A stretch of DNA of 64,000 bases from Flavisolibacter ginsengisoli DSM 18119 (GTDB lineage Bacteria; Bacteroidota; Bacteroidia; Chitinophagales; Chitinophagaceae), in assembly GCF_900129295.1 (NCBI RefSeq), contig NZ_FQUU01000014.1, positions 62,001-126,000 on the forward strand, written 5' to 3'. A program made the translations under genes and the position numbers. Positions 1 through 9,784 of the stretch are shown here, in pieces (the first letter of the stretch is position 1; the number at the start of each line of letters is the position of its first letter). The notes beneath the pieces are model-generated. The model ran no database searches and was not told the origin of the DNA. It saw only the letters and a program-made list of their open reading frames with translations.

Positions 1-1
1 T

Positions 2-1450
2 TTATATTCTATAGCTAATTCTAAAGGTACTGTTCCTGCGCCAGTTGAGGCTTACCAGCCAAAAGCTGTAGATGGTTATTTTGCCAACTTAACATTAAGC
101 TACCAGGATTACCTGACGTTGGATGGTGCATTTAGAAGAGACCGTTCTTCAACATTACCTGTTGATAAGAATGCCTATAACTATTACGCTATCTCAGGTA
201 GCTGGTTATTCTCTCACCATCTTTCTACTGTTCCATGGTTATCTACCGGTAAACTTCGTTTGAACTATGCTACCGTGGGTAATGATGCGCCATGGGGAAG
301 TATCAAGGATGTTTATGACCAACCGAATCCATTTGGAAGCACTATCCTATTCTCACTTCCGGGTGTTAAAAACAACAACGAGTTGAAGCCAGAGCAAACA
401 ACCAGTAAAGAAGCTGGTCTTGAACTTGGTTTCTTCCATAACAGGTTAGGAGTGGACGCTACCTATTATATTGCCAACACTGTTGACCAGATCTTCAACG
501 TAGCCACTACAACAGCTACTGGTTACAGCAGCAAATATGTAAACGCAGGTAATATTGAAAACAGGGGTATTGAATTGTCTTTATATGGTACACCTGTTAA
601 GACTCAGGATTTCTCCTGGAATATCAATGTGAACTGGACACGTAACAGGAACAAGGTTATTTCTCTTTACAATGACAGTAAGAACCTGCAATTAGGTTCT
701 TTCCAGGGTGGTGTTAGTATCAACGCAACCTTAGGTCAGCCTTATGGAACGATCCAGGGTAAAACATGGCAGATGGTCGATCCTGCCAATCCAGCAAACC
801 TGATCGCATGGGATGGTAGAGGTGAAAAAGTTGTAAAATCTAATGGACGATATGGTATGACATCTACCACATCAAATGTTATTGGAAATGTGAATCCTGA
901 CTGGTATGGTGGTATTTCTAACAGCTTCCGTTATAAGAATCTTACACTTGGTTTCTTAATAGATATGCGCCAGGGCGGTGATGTATTCTCCCTTGATATG
1001 TACTATGGTGGTGCAACAGGAGTGTTGAAAGAATCTGCTGAGCTTAATGACCTTGGCAATCCTTCCCGTAATACCATTGCCAATGGTGGTGGTGTGATCA
1101 TGCCAGGTGTGACTGCAGATGGTAAGCCTAACACCAAGCGTGTGGAAAATGTTTTCGGAACGTTTGGATATGCTTATAATCCTGCAGCAGCGTTTGTTTA
1201 TGATGCCAGCTATGTGAAATTAAGAGAAGCAAATATCTCCTATACTATTCCACAATCTGTATTCAATAGTGTGAAAGCTATTAAAGGTGCAGAACTATCC
1301 CTGATCGGTAGAAATTTATGGATCATTCATAAGAACCTGCCTTATTCCGATCCTGAAGAGAATTTATCTTCCGGAAATATCCAGGGTTACCAGAGTGGTG
1401 CGTACCCAACCACAAGATCAATGGGTGTTAACCTTAAATTGAAATTCTAA
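2..1450 (+). CDS. SusC/RagA-family TonB-linked outer-membrane protein, C-terminal part (5' cut by window edge)
   Basis: The reading frame is open from base 2, so the true start lies outside the window and about 483 C-terminal residues remain. What is visible is the beta-barrel part: alternating aromatic strands, repeated Asn/Gly turns, and a final strand ending in Phe (VNLKLKF), as needed for barrel assembly. The IENRGIE-like turn and the Y-x-P-E/D-P-E stretch near the end are usual in SusC barrels. It is followed 9 bases later by a SusD-like lipoprotein gene, the standard SusC-SusD pairing. By family knowledge the pair forms a lidded transporter importing glycans or peptides with TonB energy. 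The substrate cannot be told. The plug and any N-terminal extension are not in the window. Confidence 0.93.
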   Translation, partial: LYSIANSKGTVPAPVEAYQPKAVDGYFANLTLSYQDYLTLDGAFRRDRSSTLPVDKNAYNYYAISGSWLFSHHLSTVPWLSTGKLRLNYATVGNDAPWGSIKDVYDQPNPFGSTILFSLPGVKNNNELKPEQTTSKEAGLELGFFHNRLGVDATYYIANTVDQIFNVATTTATGYSSKYVNAGNIENRGIELSLYGTPVKTQDFSWNINVNWTRNRNKVISLYNDSKNLQLGSFQGGVSINATLGQPYGTIQGKTWQMVDPANPANLIAWDGRGEKVVKSNGRYGMTSTTSNVIGNVNPDWYGGISNSFRYKNLTLGFLIDMRQGGDVFSLDMYYGGATGVLKESAELNDLGNPSRNTIANGGGVIMPGVTADGKPNTKRVENVFGTFGYAYNPAAAFVYDASYVKLREANISYTIPQSVFNSVKAIKGAELSLIGRNLWIIHKNLPYSDPEENLSSGNIQGYQSGAYPTTRSMGVNLKLKF

Positions 1451-1459
1451 TAAAACATC

Positions 1460-2887
1460 ATGAAAAAATTAGCATATATATTACTTCCTGTACTGCTGTT
1501 ATCGGCATGTACCAAGGATATTTCCCGATTCAACGAGGAAACAAAAAGGCCGGCAACCGTGCCTGCAGGACCCCTGTTTTCCAATGCAGTGAAAAGCCTG
1601 GCAGATGTATTGGCTTCCGGTAGCGTCAATACCAATATATTCCGTTTTACGGTGAAGCATTGGGCGATGGCTGTGTACCAGGATGAAGCGCAATTTGATT
1701 TTACAACCCGCGCTATTCCACAGGCATGGTGGGCTTCTATGTACCGTGATGTATTAGTTGACCTGAACGAATCAAATAAGATTGTTGCAGCCAATGCTTT
1801 AATGGCACCCGCTGTAAAAGCCAATCAGCAGGCCACTATTGACATCATGGAGGTATATACATACTACGTGTTAGTGAATACATTTGGAGATGTTCCTTAC
1901 AGCGAAGCTTTGGATCCCAATAACCTGTTTCCTAAATATGATGATGCCAAAACGATCTATACTGATCTCCTAAAAAGACTGAGCGAAGACATTGGTAAGC
2001 TTGACGCTGCTAATGGTGGATTCTCTTCTTCTGAAGACCTGGTATACGGTGGTAATGTGGCAAAATGGCTGAAGTTTGCCAATTCATTAAGAATGAGAAT
2101 GGGTATGGTGATCGCTGATGTTGACGATGCTGCTGCGAAGGCTGCAGTAGAAGCTTCGGATGCCGGTGCCATGAGTTCTTCAGCTGATGATGCTAAAGTG
2201 AAATACATGACAGCCAGTCCAAACACCAATCCTTTATACACTGATATCGTATTGGGTGGCCGTTCTGACTATGTTGCTGCAGAAGACCTGATGAATGTAT
2301 TGGTAAGCCTGAACGATCCCCGCAAATCATTGTATTTCGGAACAAACAATGCCGGTGCCTACCAGGGTGGTGTAGTAGGTAAGGTGAATACATTTGCCGA
2401 TATGTCCAAGCCTAGTGATAAAGTATCAGCTCCTGATGCTCCGCTTGTATTAATGGATTATGTGCAAACAGAGTTTTTGAGAGCTGAGGCGAAAGAGCGT
2501 GGTTATAATGTAGCCGGCACTGCTGAACAGCATTATAATAATGCTATCACGGCATCGATTATAGCCTGGGGTGGAACAGCAGCTGATGCTGCCGCTTACC
2601 TGGCTCAGCCAGCAGTTGCCTATTCTACTGCTGCGGGCAACTGGAAGCAAAAAATCGGTACTCAGGAGTGGATTGCCTTGTACAACCGTCCATTTGAAGG
2701 ATGGCTGGAATTGAGGAGACTTGATTACCCTGTATTGACTTTACCGGTTGCAGCTAAATCTGGATTTCCAAACAGGTTTACCTATCCGGGTAATGAACAA
2801 CAATTAAATGGTACAAATTATACTTCAGCAGCTGCCAAGATTGGTGGTGACAAAGTAGAAACCAAATTGTGGTGGGATAAGTATTAA
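1460..2887 (+). CDS. SusD/RagB-like nutrient-binding lipoprotein
   Basis: A 475-residue protein with a lipoprotein signal (Lys-Lys, hydrophobic core, LSAC lipobox with Cys17). The body is alpha-helical with the features of the SusD-like family: a WASMYRDVL segment near residue 90, VNTFGDVPYSEAL near residue 140, YGGNVAKWLKFANSLRMRM near residue 195, and FLRAEAKERG in the C-terminal half. It starts 9 bases after the preceding SusC gene and the pair ends in a strong terminator. As the surface lid of the SusC transporter it would bind the substrate outside the cell. The sequence looks closest to the SusD-like_2 subgroup often linked to non-glycan or peptide substrates; that is an inference. Confidence 0.93.
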   Translation: MKKLAYILLPVLLLSACTKDISRFNEETKRPATVPAGPLFSNAVKSLADVLASGSVNTNIFRFTVKHWAMAVYQDEAQFDFTTRAIPQAWWASMYRDVLVDLNESNKIVAANALMAPAVKANQQATIDIMEVYTYYVLVNTFGDVPYSEALDPNNLFPKYDDAKTIYTDLLKRLSEDIGKLDAANGGFSSSEDLVYGGNVAKWLKFANSLRMRMGMVIADVDDAAAKAAVEASDAGAMSSSADDAKVKYMTASPNTNPLYTDIVLGGRSDYVAAEDLMNVLVSLNDPRKSLYFGTNNAGAYQGGVVGKVNTFADMSKPSDKVSAPDAPLVLMDYVQTEFLRAEAKERGYNVAGTAEQHYNNAITASIIAWGGTAADAAAYLAQPAVAYSTAAGNWKQKIGTQEWIALYNRPFEGWLELRRLDYPVLTLPVAAKSGFPNRFTYPGNEQQLNGTNYTSAAAKIGGDKVETKLWWDKY

Positions 2888-2904
2888 CACTTACCAGCAT
2901 ATTT

Positions 2905-2934
2905 AAAAAAGGCTGCCTAAGGGCAGCCTTTTTC
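2905..2934 (+). terminator. Rho-independent terminator of the first SusC/SusD operon
   Basis: A perfect stem GGCTGCC/GGCAGCC, extended by A-T pairs, with a TAAG loop and a run of T follows the SusD stop by 18 bases. Confidence 0.9.
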
Positions 2935-3119
2935 GTTTATATATCTAAATTTCCTTTCATCAGGAAAATTTTTCTTAAAACATATTTAACCTTTTATTAA
3001 AAAACCACTAAATTGGCGCAGCATTTTTAATGGATGGGCTGTCTTTTTAGATACTCAGCCTTATCTATAGCTGGACTGGTTTATTTTTTTGCTTTTATCT
3101 ATTAACTTAAAACGTTCAC

Positions 3120-6100
3120 ATGAGAAAAATTGTATCACTGCTTGCGGTGCTGATGCTCTTTAGTGCATTTGCATTCGCACAAAACAGGACTGTGTCAGGC
3201 AAGGTCTTAGACGAAAAAGGAGTTCCCATTCCTTTTGCCACTGTTACTGAAAAGGGAACAAAGAATGGTACTTCCGCAGACGCTAATGGAAATTTTAGCC
3301 TGGAAGTAAAAAATTCAAACACCCTGGTTATCTCTTCTACAGGTTTTGACACCAGAGAAGTCAGCATTCAAGGCAGAAACTCAGTTAATGTTCAGTTAGC
3401 TGCTGCTGCCAATGTTATTGACGAGGTGATTGTAACTGCGGGTGGTGTAAGGACAAAAAGAAAAGAAATTGGTACTGCTACATCAGTTGTTAAAGCAGAA
3501 ACTTTAACTGCAGGTAAGGCTGTAAATATAGCTGGAGGTTTGCAGGGTAAAGTTGCCGGCTTACAGATCAACGGTACAGGTGGTGGTGTAAACCCTAACT
3601 TCCGTGTGATACTGAGAGGTCAGCGTTCTTTAACTGGTAACAACCAGGCATTATTGGTTTTGGATAACGTTATCGTTCCTAACGAGGTGCTTGGTAACCT
3701 GAATCCTGATGACGTCGAGGAAGTATCTGTACTGAATGGTGCTGGTGCTGCTGCGCTTTATGGTTCTCAGGCATCCAACGGAGCTATCATTGTTACTACA
3801 AAAAAGGGAAAAAGGGGTGTGAACAGTATTGGTTTATCTCAAACTACTACCGTTGAAAGTGTTGCTTTTTATCCTAAAATGCAAAAAACATTCGGATCAG
3901 GTGGAACCGGTTATGGTTATGATGCAAATGGTAATCCTAATTTTTTCTCTTACCTGGAAAATCAGGCCTATGGACCTGCATTTGATGGTGTAAAAAGACC
4001 ATTAGGACCACCATTAGAAGATGGAACACAAGATTCTGCTTTATACCAGTATAATGAAGGTCATTTGAAATTCTGGGAGAAGGGCCTTACTAACCAGTCT
4101 GATATCAATTTTACTTCAGGTGATGAGAATTCTACCTTCTATATGTCAGGTCAGTATGTAGACACCAAAGGAACTACTCCTGGTGATAAATACAATCGTG
4201 CTAACCTCAGACTGAATGGTACACGTAAAGTAGGCCAGTTAGTAAATATTACCTATACAGCTGGTTATACACAAAACCGGTACGATATCACTACACAAAC
4301 TGGCGCTATGTATGGTAACATGCTGAATATGCCATCTAACGTAGATATCACCCGTTACAAAAACTGGAGAACTGATCCATTTGCTAATCCTATTGGATTT
4401 TACAACCCTTGGTATCAGAATCCTTACTTTACTGCTGATAACTACAGGTCGAAGCAGCGTAATGATTATTTAATTGGTAACCTCGAGATCAGGTTTAGCC
4501 CTTTCAAAGGATTTGATCTCGTTGGCCGCCAGGGTATAACCACACGTAACCTGTCTAATAAAAACACTGTTGGTGAATTCAAATACTCTGATTACTCCAA
4601 ACATACAGATGGTAGCTCAAAAGCTGATATAGCAGGTTCTGTTTCTGATGGTAGTGCCTACAGAACACAAATGCTTACAGACTTGTTTGCACAGGTGACC
4701 AAGAAAATCAGCGATTTCAAAGTTGACCTGATAGCAGGTGGACAATGGACACAAAATACTGCCAAGAACGTAAACGTTAGTGCTAATGGCCTGGTGGTTC
4801 CAAATCTTTTCAATGTTGGAAATGGTGTTGGTACGCCCGGAGCTTCTGAAAGCAATTTCCAGGCACGCCAGATCGGTGCTTATGCTGACTTGCGTATAGG
4901 CTATAAAGGTTTCTTATTCCTTCACGGTACTGGTCGTAATGACTGGGTTTCTATCTTATCAGAAAAAAACCGTTCTTTCTTCTATCCTTCAGTAGATGCG
5001 GCATTGATCGTATCTGACGCTATTGCTTCTTTAAAAGAAAGCAACACGATCAGCTATTTAAAATTAAGAGCTGGCTGGTCTAAAGTAGGACAGGTGAACC
5101 TGGGTGGTACATTTGGTGCCTACCAGTTATTGCCAACGTTCAGCAGTACTGCAAGCGGGTTCCCTTATGGAAGCTTGCCAGGATATACTGTTGACAATAC
5201 ACTGGTATCAAATGACCTGAGACCTGAGATCACAAAAGGATACGAAGCAGGTTTTGATCTGAATTTGTTCAAAGACCGCTTTACATCTAATGTGACTTAC
5301 TTCAGCACTAAAACTGATGACCAGACTGTAACTACACGTATTTCAAGCACAACTGGTTTTACTTCTTTAAGAACCAACACTGGTCAAACACAGAGCAGTG
5401 GTCTTGAAGTTGCAGCGCACGTTACCCCAATTAAAAACAGGGACTGGAATGTTACTATAGGTGGTAACTATTCTTACCTGGATAACAAGGTTAATTCTAT
5501 CAGTGCTGACCTTCCTCGTTTAGCTTTAGCAACTTACGGAACAGACGGTCCGGGTTCTTATGCTGTTGCAGGAAGAGTTTTCCCTGTAATCATGGGATTT
5601 GATTACAAACGCGATCCGGAGGGACATGTTATTGTAGATGCCATTTCTGGTCTGCCTACAAAATCTGATACTATTTCTATCCTGGGTAATGCTACACCAA
5701 AGCACAGGCTTGGTCTGGATGGGTTAGTGAAATATAAAAACCTTTCTTTATCATTCCTGTTTGATTATCGTGGAGGTTACCAGGTATATAATGCCATGGG
5801 CCCTGAAATGGATTGGTCAGGACAAGGATGGAGAACTGCTGTTTACAACCGTCAGCGTTTTGTATTCCCTAATTCTGTTTACGATGATGGAACCGGTAAA
5901 TACGTACCCAATACTGATATCACTGTAAAAAATGGTGGTGGTAACTCTGGCTTCTGGACTGATGGTATCAACCGTGACATCACGTCTAACTATGTTACTT
6001 CAGGTGATTTCTGGAAGTTAAGAGAGCTTTCTTTAGCTTATGATTTCCCAATGTCAGTTTTAGGTAAGACTAAGGTGATCAAAGGTGCAAGGATCAGTGT

Positions 6101-6260
6101 TCAGGGTCGTAACCTGTTCATGTGGATGGCTAAAGACAACTATTATACTGACCCTGAATACAGTGATGCAGGTAATGACAGCAACGGTATTGGTTTGACT
6201 GGTATTGGCCAGACACCTCCTTCCCGTTATTATGGTGCTACTTTATCAGTTAAGTTCTAA
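3120..6260 (+). CDS. SusC/RagA-family TonB-linked outer-membrane transporter
   Basis: Complete, 1046 residues, a normal length for SusC. It has a signal peptide (residues 1-20, cut after AFA), a carboxypeptidase-regulatory-like domain (about 22-98, VSGKVLDEKGVPIPFATV), a DEVIVTA segment near residue 100 at the junction to the TonB plug (about 110-235, with VILRGQRSLTGNNQALLVLD), then the barrel to a terminal LSVKF strand. It would import an oligomeric nutrient across the outer membrane together with the SusD protein encoded 84 bases downstream. The upstream 232-base gap is AT-rich and must hold the promoter, but I could not place a clear -33/-7 pair. No sigma/anti-sigma or hybrid two-component regulator is next to it. 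Substrate unknown. Confidence 0.96.
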   Translation: MRKIVSLLAVLMLFSAFAFAQNRTVSGKVLDEKGVPIPFATVTEKGTKNGTSADANGNFSLEVKNSNTLVISSTGFDTREVSIQGRNSVNVQLAAAANVIDEVIVTAGGVRTKRKEIGTATSVVKAETLTAGKAVNIAGGLQGKVAGLQINGTGGGVNPNFRVILRGQRSLTGNNQALLVLDNVIVPNEVLGNLNPDDVEEVSVLNGAGAAALYGSQASNGAIIVTTKKGKRGVNSIGLSQTTTVESVAFYPKMQKTFGSGGTGYGYDANGNPNFFSYLENQAYGPAFDGVKRPLGPPLEDGTQDSALYQYNEGHLKFWEKGLTNQSDINFTSGDENSTFYMSGQYVDTKGTTPGDKYNRANLRLNGTRKVGQLVNITYTAGYTQNRYDITTQTGAMYGNMLNMPSNVDITRYKNWRTDPFANPIGFYNPWYQNPYFTADNYRSKQRNDYLIGNLEIRFSPFKGFDLVGRQGITTRNLSNKNTVGEFKYSDYSKHTDGSSKADIAGSVSDGSAYRTQMLTDLFAQVTKKISDFKVDLIAGGQWTQNTAKNVNVSANGLVVPNLFNVGNGVGTPGASESNFQARQIGAYADLRIGYKGFLFLHGTGRNDWVSILSEKNRSFFYPSVDAALIVSDAIASLKESNTISYLKLRAGWSKVGQVNLGGTFGAYQLLPTFSSTASGFPYGSLPGYTVDNTLVSNDLRPEITKGYEAGFDLNLFKDRFTSNVTYFSTKTDDQTVTTRISSTTGFTSLRTNTGQTQSSGLEVAAHVTPIKNRDWNVTIGGNYSYLDNKVNSISADLPRLALATYGTDGPGSYAVAGRVFPVIMGFDYKRDPEGHVIVDAISGLPTKSDTISILGNATPKHRLGLDGLVKYKNLSLSFLFDYRGGYQVYNAMGPEMDWSGQGWRTAVYNRQRFVFPNSVYDDGTGKYVPNTDITVKNGGGNSGFWTDGINRDITSNYVTSGDFWKLRELSLAYDFPMSVLGKTKVIKGARISVQGRNLFMWMAKDNYYTDPEYSDAGNDSNGIGLTGIGQTPPSRYYGATLSVKF

Positions 6261-6344
6261 TTCAGGAATAACGTAAAACAAAGAACAATTTCTGGTTTCC
6301 GGCTTAATTGAATCCGGGAAGCCGTTGTTGAAAAATAAATTATT

Positions 6345-7910
6345 ATGAAAAAAACACTTGTTTATCTTTTTATGGGGGTTATGGTTTTAGGGACCTCCTG
6401 TAAAAAATATCTCGATATTAACGAGAATCCGAACTCGGCTACTTCGGCCACTCCACCATTGATCCTGCCCCAGGCATTGACTACTACGGCTATCAGCCTG
6501 AATGGATTTAATTCCTATGGTGCACAACTGGTAGGTTATATGGCTAATGCCGGTGGTTATGGTGGTTTTGGTACTGCTATAACTTATAACTTTTCTGCCA
6601 ATGATTTTTCAGGCAGGTGGACAACCACCTATGATAACCTGGAAGACTACCAGGCCATTTTGAACCAGACAGCAGGTGATGCAAAATGGAGTTATTTTGA
6701 TGCAGTTGCACGTATAATGAAAGCCCATAGCTTCCAATTACTGGTTGATACCTATAATGACGTTCCTTACTTTGATGCCCTGAAAGGTGCAAATAATTTA
6801 GGACCTGCATATACTGATGCTAAGGTGATCTATAAGGACCTGGCAAACCAGTTAGATACTGCCATTAACGAGATCAATACAGGTTTGAATACTCCAGGTG
6901 TGACACCGTTGGGTTCCTCTGATGTTATGTTTGGCGGAAGTTTGACAAAATGGAAACAATTTGCCAACACATTGAAGTTGCGCATTATCCTACATGCTAA
7001 TGGTAAGGTTACCTTTACGAATACTTCATTCACTGATGATGGATTCCTGGATGATGATGCTTTGATCAACCCTGGATTTAAGAGAGATAACGGCAGGCAA
7101 AATCCAAAATGGAATACCTGGGCTTTTGATGCAACAGGTTCTGATGCCAATAAAGCCTGGATGCCAAACACTTTTGTTATGACATTTTATAACAAAAACA
7201 AGCTTGATGATGCGGGAAGAGGCAGCGCTATCTATTACAAATTCCCTAATACTCCCACTAATCGCTTAGGTAATGAAGGTAATAACATTTCTTCCAGCCC
7301 ATCAGGTAGCTTTTGGTATCCTGAGAATGATAGGGATGGAAAGAGCGCTGGTAATACAACCGGAGTTTTAAAAGGACCTGAAGCTGGTTATCCTGTAATT
7401 ACTGCAGCAGAAAGCTATTTTTTACAAGCAGAAGCAGTAGTAAGGGGAATCATTACAGGAGATGCCAAACAACTATTTGAAGATGGTATTAGAGCTTCCT
7501 TCCATTATTTATATGAACTTCCAAATGGACAAATAGCAGATGGATGGGATCCGGAAGGTGATGCTGCTGCCTATATGGCTGCTAATGATGGTAGCTATCT
7601 TGTAAATTTCTCTTTAGCTGCATCTGATGAGCAAAAGATTGAAGCTATTATCACTCAAAAGTATATTGCCTTGAATATGGTGAACAGCGAAGAAGCCTGG
7701 AACGAGTACAGGAGAACGCATTATCCAACTATTTCAAACAGTGTATCTGCAACAGGAACGCAAACATTTGCCTCTTCAGTTTCAGAATCCACAGCTCCCG
7801 ACAGGTTGCCAACAAGGATATTGTATCCTACATCTGAAGGATCTTACAATACGAAGAACGTTCCTAAAGGAATATCTCCGTTCACTTCGAAAATTTTCTG
7901 GGCTTTATAA
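6345..7910 (+). CDS. SusD/RagB-like nutrient-binding lipoprotein
   Basis: A 521-residue protein with a lipoprotein signal ending GTSC (Cys19) followed by KKYLDINENPN, a very common SusD start. Internal family marks are AHSFQLLVDTYNDVPYFDAL near residue 125, FGGSLTKWKQFANTLKLRI near residue 198, and ITAAESYFLQAEA near residue 350. It belongs to the SusD-like family and pairs with the SusC gene upstream; a DUF1735 lipoprotein follows 19 bases later. The first pair's SusD (1460-2887) is a different-length relative, so the two systems are related but not recent duplicates. The expected role is substrate binding as the lid over the SusC barrel. Substrate not predictable from the sequence. Confidence 0.94.
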   Translation: MKKTLVYLFMGVMVLGTSCKKYLDINENPNSATSATPPLILPQALTTTAISLNGFNSYGAQLVGYMANAGGYGGFGTAITYNFSANDFSGRWTTTYDNLEDYQAILNQTAGDAKWSYFDAVARIMKAHSFQLLVDTYNDVPYFDALKGANNLGPAYTDAKVIYKDLANQLDTAINEINTGLNTPGVTPLGSSDVMFGGSLTKWKQFANTLKLRIILHANGKVTFTNTSFTDDGFLDDDALINPGFKRDNGRQNPKWNTWAFDATGSDANKAWMPNTFVMTFYNKNKLDDAGRGSAIYYKFPNTPTNRLGNEGNNISSSPSGSFWYPENDRDGKSAGNTTGVLKGPEAGYPVITAAESYFLQAEAVVRGIITGDAKQLFEDGIRASFHYLYELPNGQIADGWDPEGDAAAYMAANDGSYLVNFSLAASDEQKIEAIITQKYIALNMVNSEEAWNEYRRTHYPTISNSVSATGTQTFASSVSESTAPDRLPTRILYPTSEGSYNTKNVPKGISPFTSKIFWAL

Positions 7911-7929
7911 TTCTTAAATAGTATTCATT

Positions 7930-8877
7930 ATGAGACAATCAAAAATATTTTTCTTCTTATTGGCGGCAGCCGTAAGTGTGACTTCCTGTTTAAAAAAGGA
8001 CAGGATGAATATAGACCTGGACCAGGGCCCAAAAAATGTGGTAGAATTTGATAATACCGGAAGCAATATGGCTAAGGTAAGTTCCAAATTCCCTGGTTTT
8101 TATTCTGACCTTGGAGTGCTTTCAGCAGGTCAATCCAAAACCTTTAATATTAATGTGAGTTATTCTGGTGCTGATGTTGCTCCACAGGATATAACTGTGA
8201 AGCTGGAATTGGACCAGGCAGCATTGGATAAGTACAACGAGGATAATGGAACATCATTAGAAATACCTCCAAGCGATGTGGTATCTTTCCCTTCGACTGT
8301 AGTGATCAAACAAGGTCAAAGATCAGCAACAGTACCTGCAACAGTTACTTTAGCTAGTGACTTTGATTTTGATAAGGCTTATGGCTTACCATTGAAAATA
8401 GCTTCTGCAACGACTGGTACTATCAGCCAGAATTTTGGCAAGGTGGTTTATTCTTTCGGGGTAAGGAACAAATATGATGGTATTTATAAACTAACAGGTC
8501 ACCATAACCGTGTTCCTTATAACTATCCATATGAAGTAACTATGCATATGGTAACTGTTGGACCTAACTCAGTTATATTCTACTGGCCTGATGTACAGAC
8601 TTATGGTCACCCAATTGGTGTAGGTCCTGACCCAGTGAACGATGTTAGCTGGTATGGGGGTGGAATTGCTCCAGTAGTAGTTTTTGACCCTGCAACTGAC
8701 AAAGTAGTAAATGTGTATAATTCTGGTGGAGCCACTCCAATCACGATGTTTACAGGTGCAGGTAGCCGGGTAAGCTTATTTGATCCTGCTACCCATAACA
8801 TTACTGTTGACTGGAATTACAACAATAATCCATTACGTGCCTTTTTCGATAACCTTGAATATATAGGTCCAAGATAA
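7930..8877 (+). CDS. DUF1735-domain surface lipoprotein
   Basis: A 315-residue protein with lipobox VTSC (Cys20). Residues of about 60-140 match the DUF1735 pattern: a beta-sandwich with LELDQAALDKYNEDNGT, then a Pro-rich VVSFPSTVVIKQGQRSATV strand pair. The C-terminal half (from about residue 190, YDGIYKLTGHH) is a separate beta-rich region ending in a short WNYNNNP segment. Third gene of the SusC-SusD operon, 19 bases after SusD, and closed by a terminator. Proteins in this position usually serve as accessory surface glycan-binding proteins; here that role is inferred from the operon and domain only. Confidence 0.88.
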   Translation: MRQSKIFFFLLAAAVSVTSCLKKDRMNIDLDQGPKNVVEFDNTGSNMAKVSSKFPGFYSDLGVLSAGQSKTFNINVSYSGADVAPQDITVKLELDQAALDKYNEDNGTSLEIPPSDVVSFPSTVVIKQGQRSATVPATVTLASDFDFDKAYGLPLKIASATTGTISQNFGKVVYSFGVRNKYDGIYKLTGHHNRVPYNYPYEVTMHMVTVGPNSVIFYWPDVQTYGHPIGVGPDPVNDVSWYGGGIAPVVVFDPATDKVVNVYNSGGATPITMFTGAGSRVSLFDPATHNITVDWNYNNNPLRAFFDNLEYIGPR

Positions 8878-8896
8878 ATGCATTGTAAAATCATAA

Positions 8897-8927
8897 CAAG
8901 GTCACCAGTTACTGGTGACCTTTTTTA
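8897..8927 (+). terminator. Rho-independent terminator of the SusC/SusD/DUF1735 operon
   Basis: A perfect inverted repeat AAGGTCACCAGT/ACTGGTGACCTT followed by a T-run, 19 bases after the DUF1735 stop codon. Confidence 0.92.
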
Positions 8928-9002
8928 TTAAAATTATGAGTGGAACACATTTAAATTATAGAAATGTTTATTAAGTTTAAACACTAATCAAAACCTACTA
9001 CC

Positions 9003-9662
9003 GTGAGAAGAATTGTATTCACAAGTTTATTTGCCGCTTCAATCCTAACCAGTTGGGCTCAATCAATTTTGGAAAATGTAAACACAAAGCCTCTCCTTTT
9101 TGAGTCTTTTTTAAATGGAACCGTACTTATGAAATCTGGTAGTGTTGAATCAGCCCCTTTAAACTATAATACAGATAACCAGAACATTGTTTTTATCCAG
9201 GATGCTAAATATTTAGTACTGGATGATCTGGATAAGGTTGATACCATTTACCTGCAGCAAAAAAAGTTCATTCCTGTAAACAATAAAATGTACCAGTTGG
9301 TGGGTGAGAACGGTCCTGTTACTTTGTTGGTGTCTTATACTAATCGTAATCATCCTTTAATGACCACAACAGATCATAATGGTAGTTCAAAACAATCTAT
9401 GAGCCAGGTTAGTAATACCGTTACAGAAGTTTATGCTACCAAATTGTATAAAGGGAATTACTCTGTGGAGATATTAAGACATTACTGGTTTAAAAAGAAT
9501 GACAAGCTTTATAAAGTAACGCCTAAAAGGCAATTCGTTAGTTCTTTCACCTCTAAGGCCAGGAATGCGATAGAAAAGTATATTGCTTCGGAAAATATTA
9601 ATTTCAACTATGAGCCTGACCTGGTGAAGCTGGTTGCTTACTGTAATAAAGAAATCAATTAA
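9003..9662 (+). CDS. Secreted protein of unknown function
   Basis: 219 residues starting at GTG, which fits a good signal peptide (RRIVFTSLFAASILTSWAQ, cut after WAQ). The mature part is mixed alpha/beta with many Asn, Lys and Tyr residues and one Cys near the C terminus. I do not recognise a family. It sits alone between the SusC/SusD operon terminator and a DUF3467 gene. Proteins of this size and style in Bacteroidota are often periplasmic or outer-membrane associated. The call as a real gene rests on the signal peptide, length and codon use like its neighbours. Confidence 0.75.
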   Translation: MRRIVFTSLFAASILTSWAQSILENVNTKPLLFESFLNGTVLMKSGSVESAPLNYNTDNQNIVFIQDAKYLVLDDLDKVDTIYLQQKKFIPVNNKMYQLVGENGPVTLLVSYTNRNHPLMTTTDHNGSSKQSMSQVSNTVTEVYATKLYKGNYSVEILRHYWFKKNDKLYKVTPKRQFVSSFTSKARNAIEKYIASENINFNYEPDLVKLVAYCNKEIN

Positions 9663-9692
9663 AGAATTACTCAAGTCGCGGCCAAGGTATGC

Positions 9693-9753
9693 AAAGTCAG
9701 AGGTAAAAACTTAGCAGTAAATCTCCTGTATTGAGTTTTTTACTTCTGACTTT
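9693..9753. repeat. Imperfect inverted repeat between genes
   Basis: Left arm 9693-9711 (AAAGTCAGAGGTAAAAACT) and right arm 9734-9753 (AGTTTTTTACTTCTGACTTT) pair over about 19 bases with one bulge and one mismatch around a 22-base loop. There is no T-run after the right arm, so it is a poor terminator. The AGTCAGA-type wording resembles simple dispersed repeats that I recall from Bacteroidota intergenic regions; that link is from memory. Confidence 0.6.
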
Positions 9754-9759
9754 TGATTA

Positions 9760-9767
9760 TAGATTTG
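9760..9767 (+). promoter_or_regulatory. Candidate -7 box (TAGATTTG) for the DUF3467 gene
   Basis: Exact match to the Bacteroidota -7 consensus TAnnTTTG, 17 bases before the ATG. A TTG at 9731-9733 is 26 bases upstream, longer than the usual spacing, so the -33 element is not convincing. Confidence 0.4.
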
Positions 9768-9784
9768 TTTAAATATTAGAGAAA

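Noticed and set aside
119-121. TTG at 119 as the start of the first SusC gene
   Set aside because: The frame is open to base 2 with SusC barrel sequence, so the gene is cut by the window edge.
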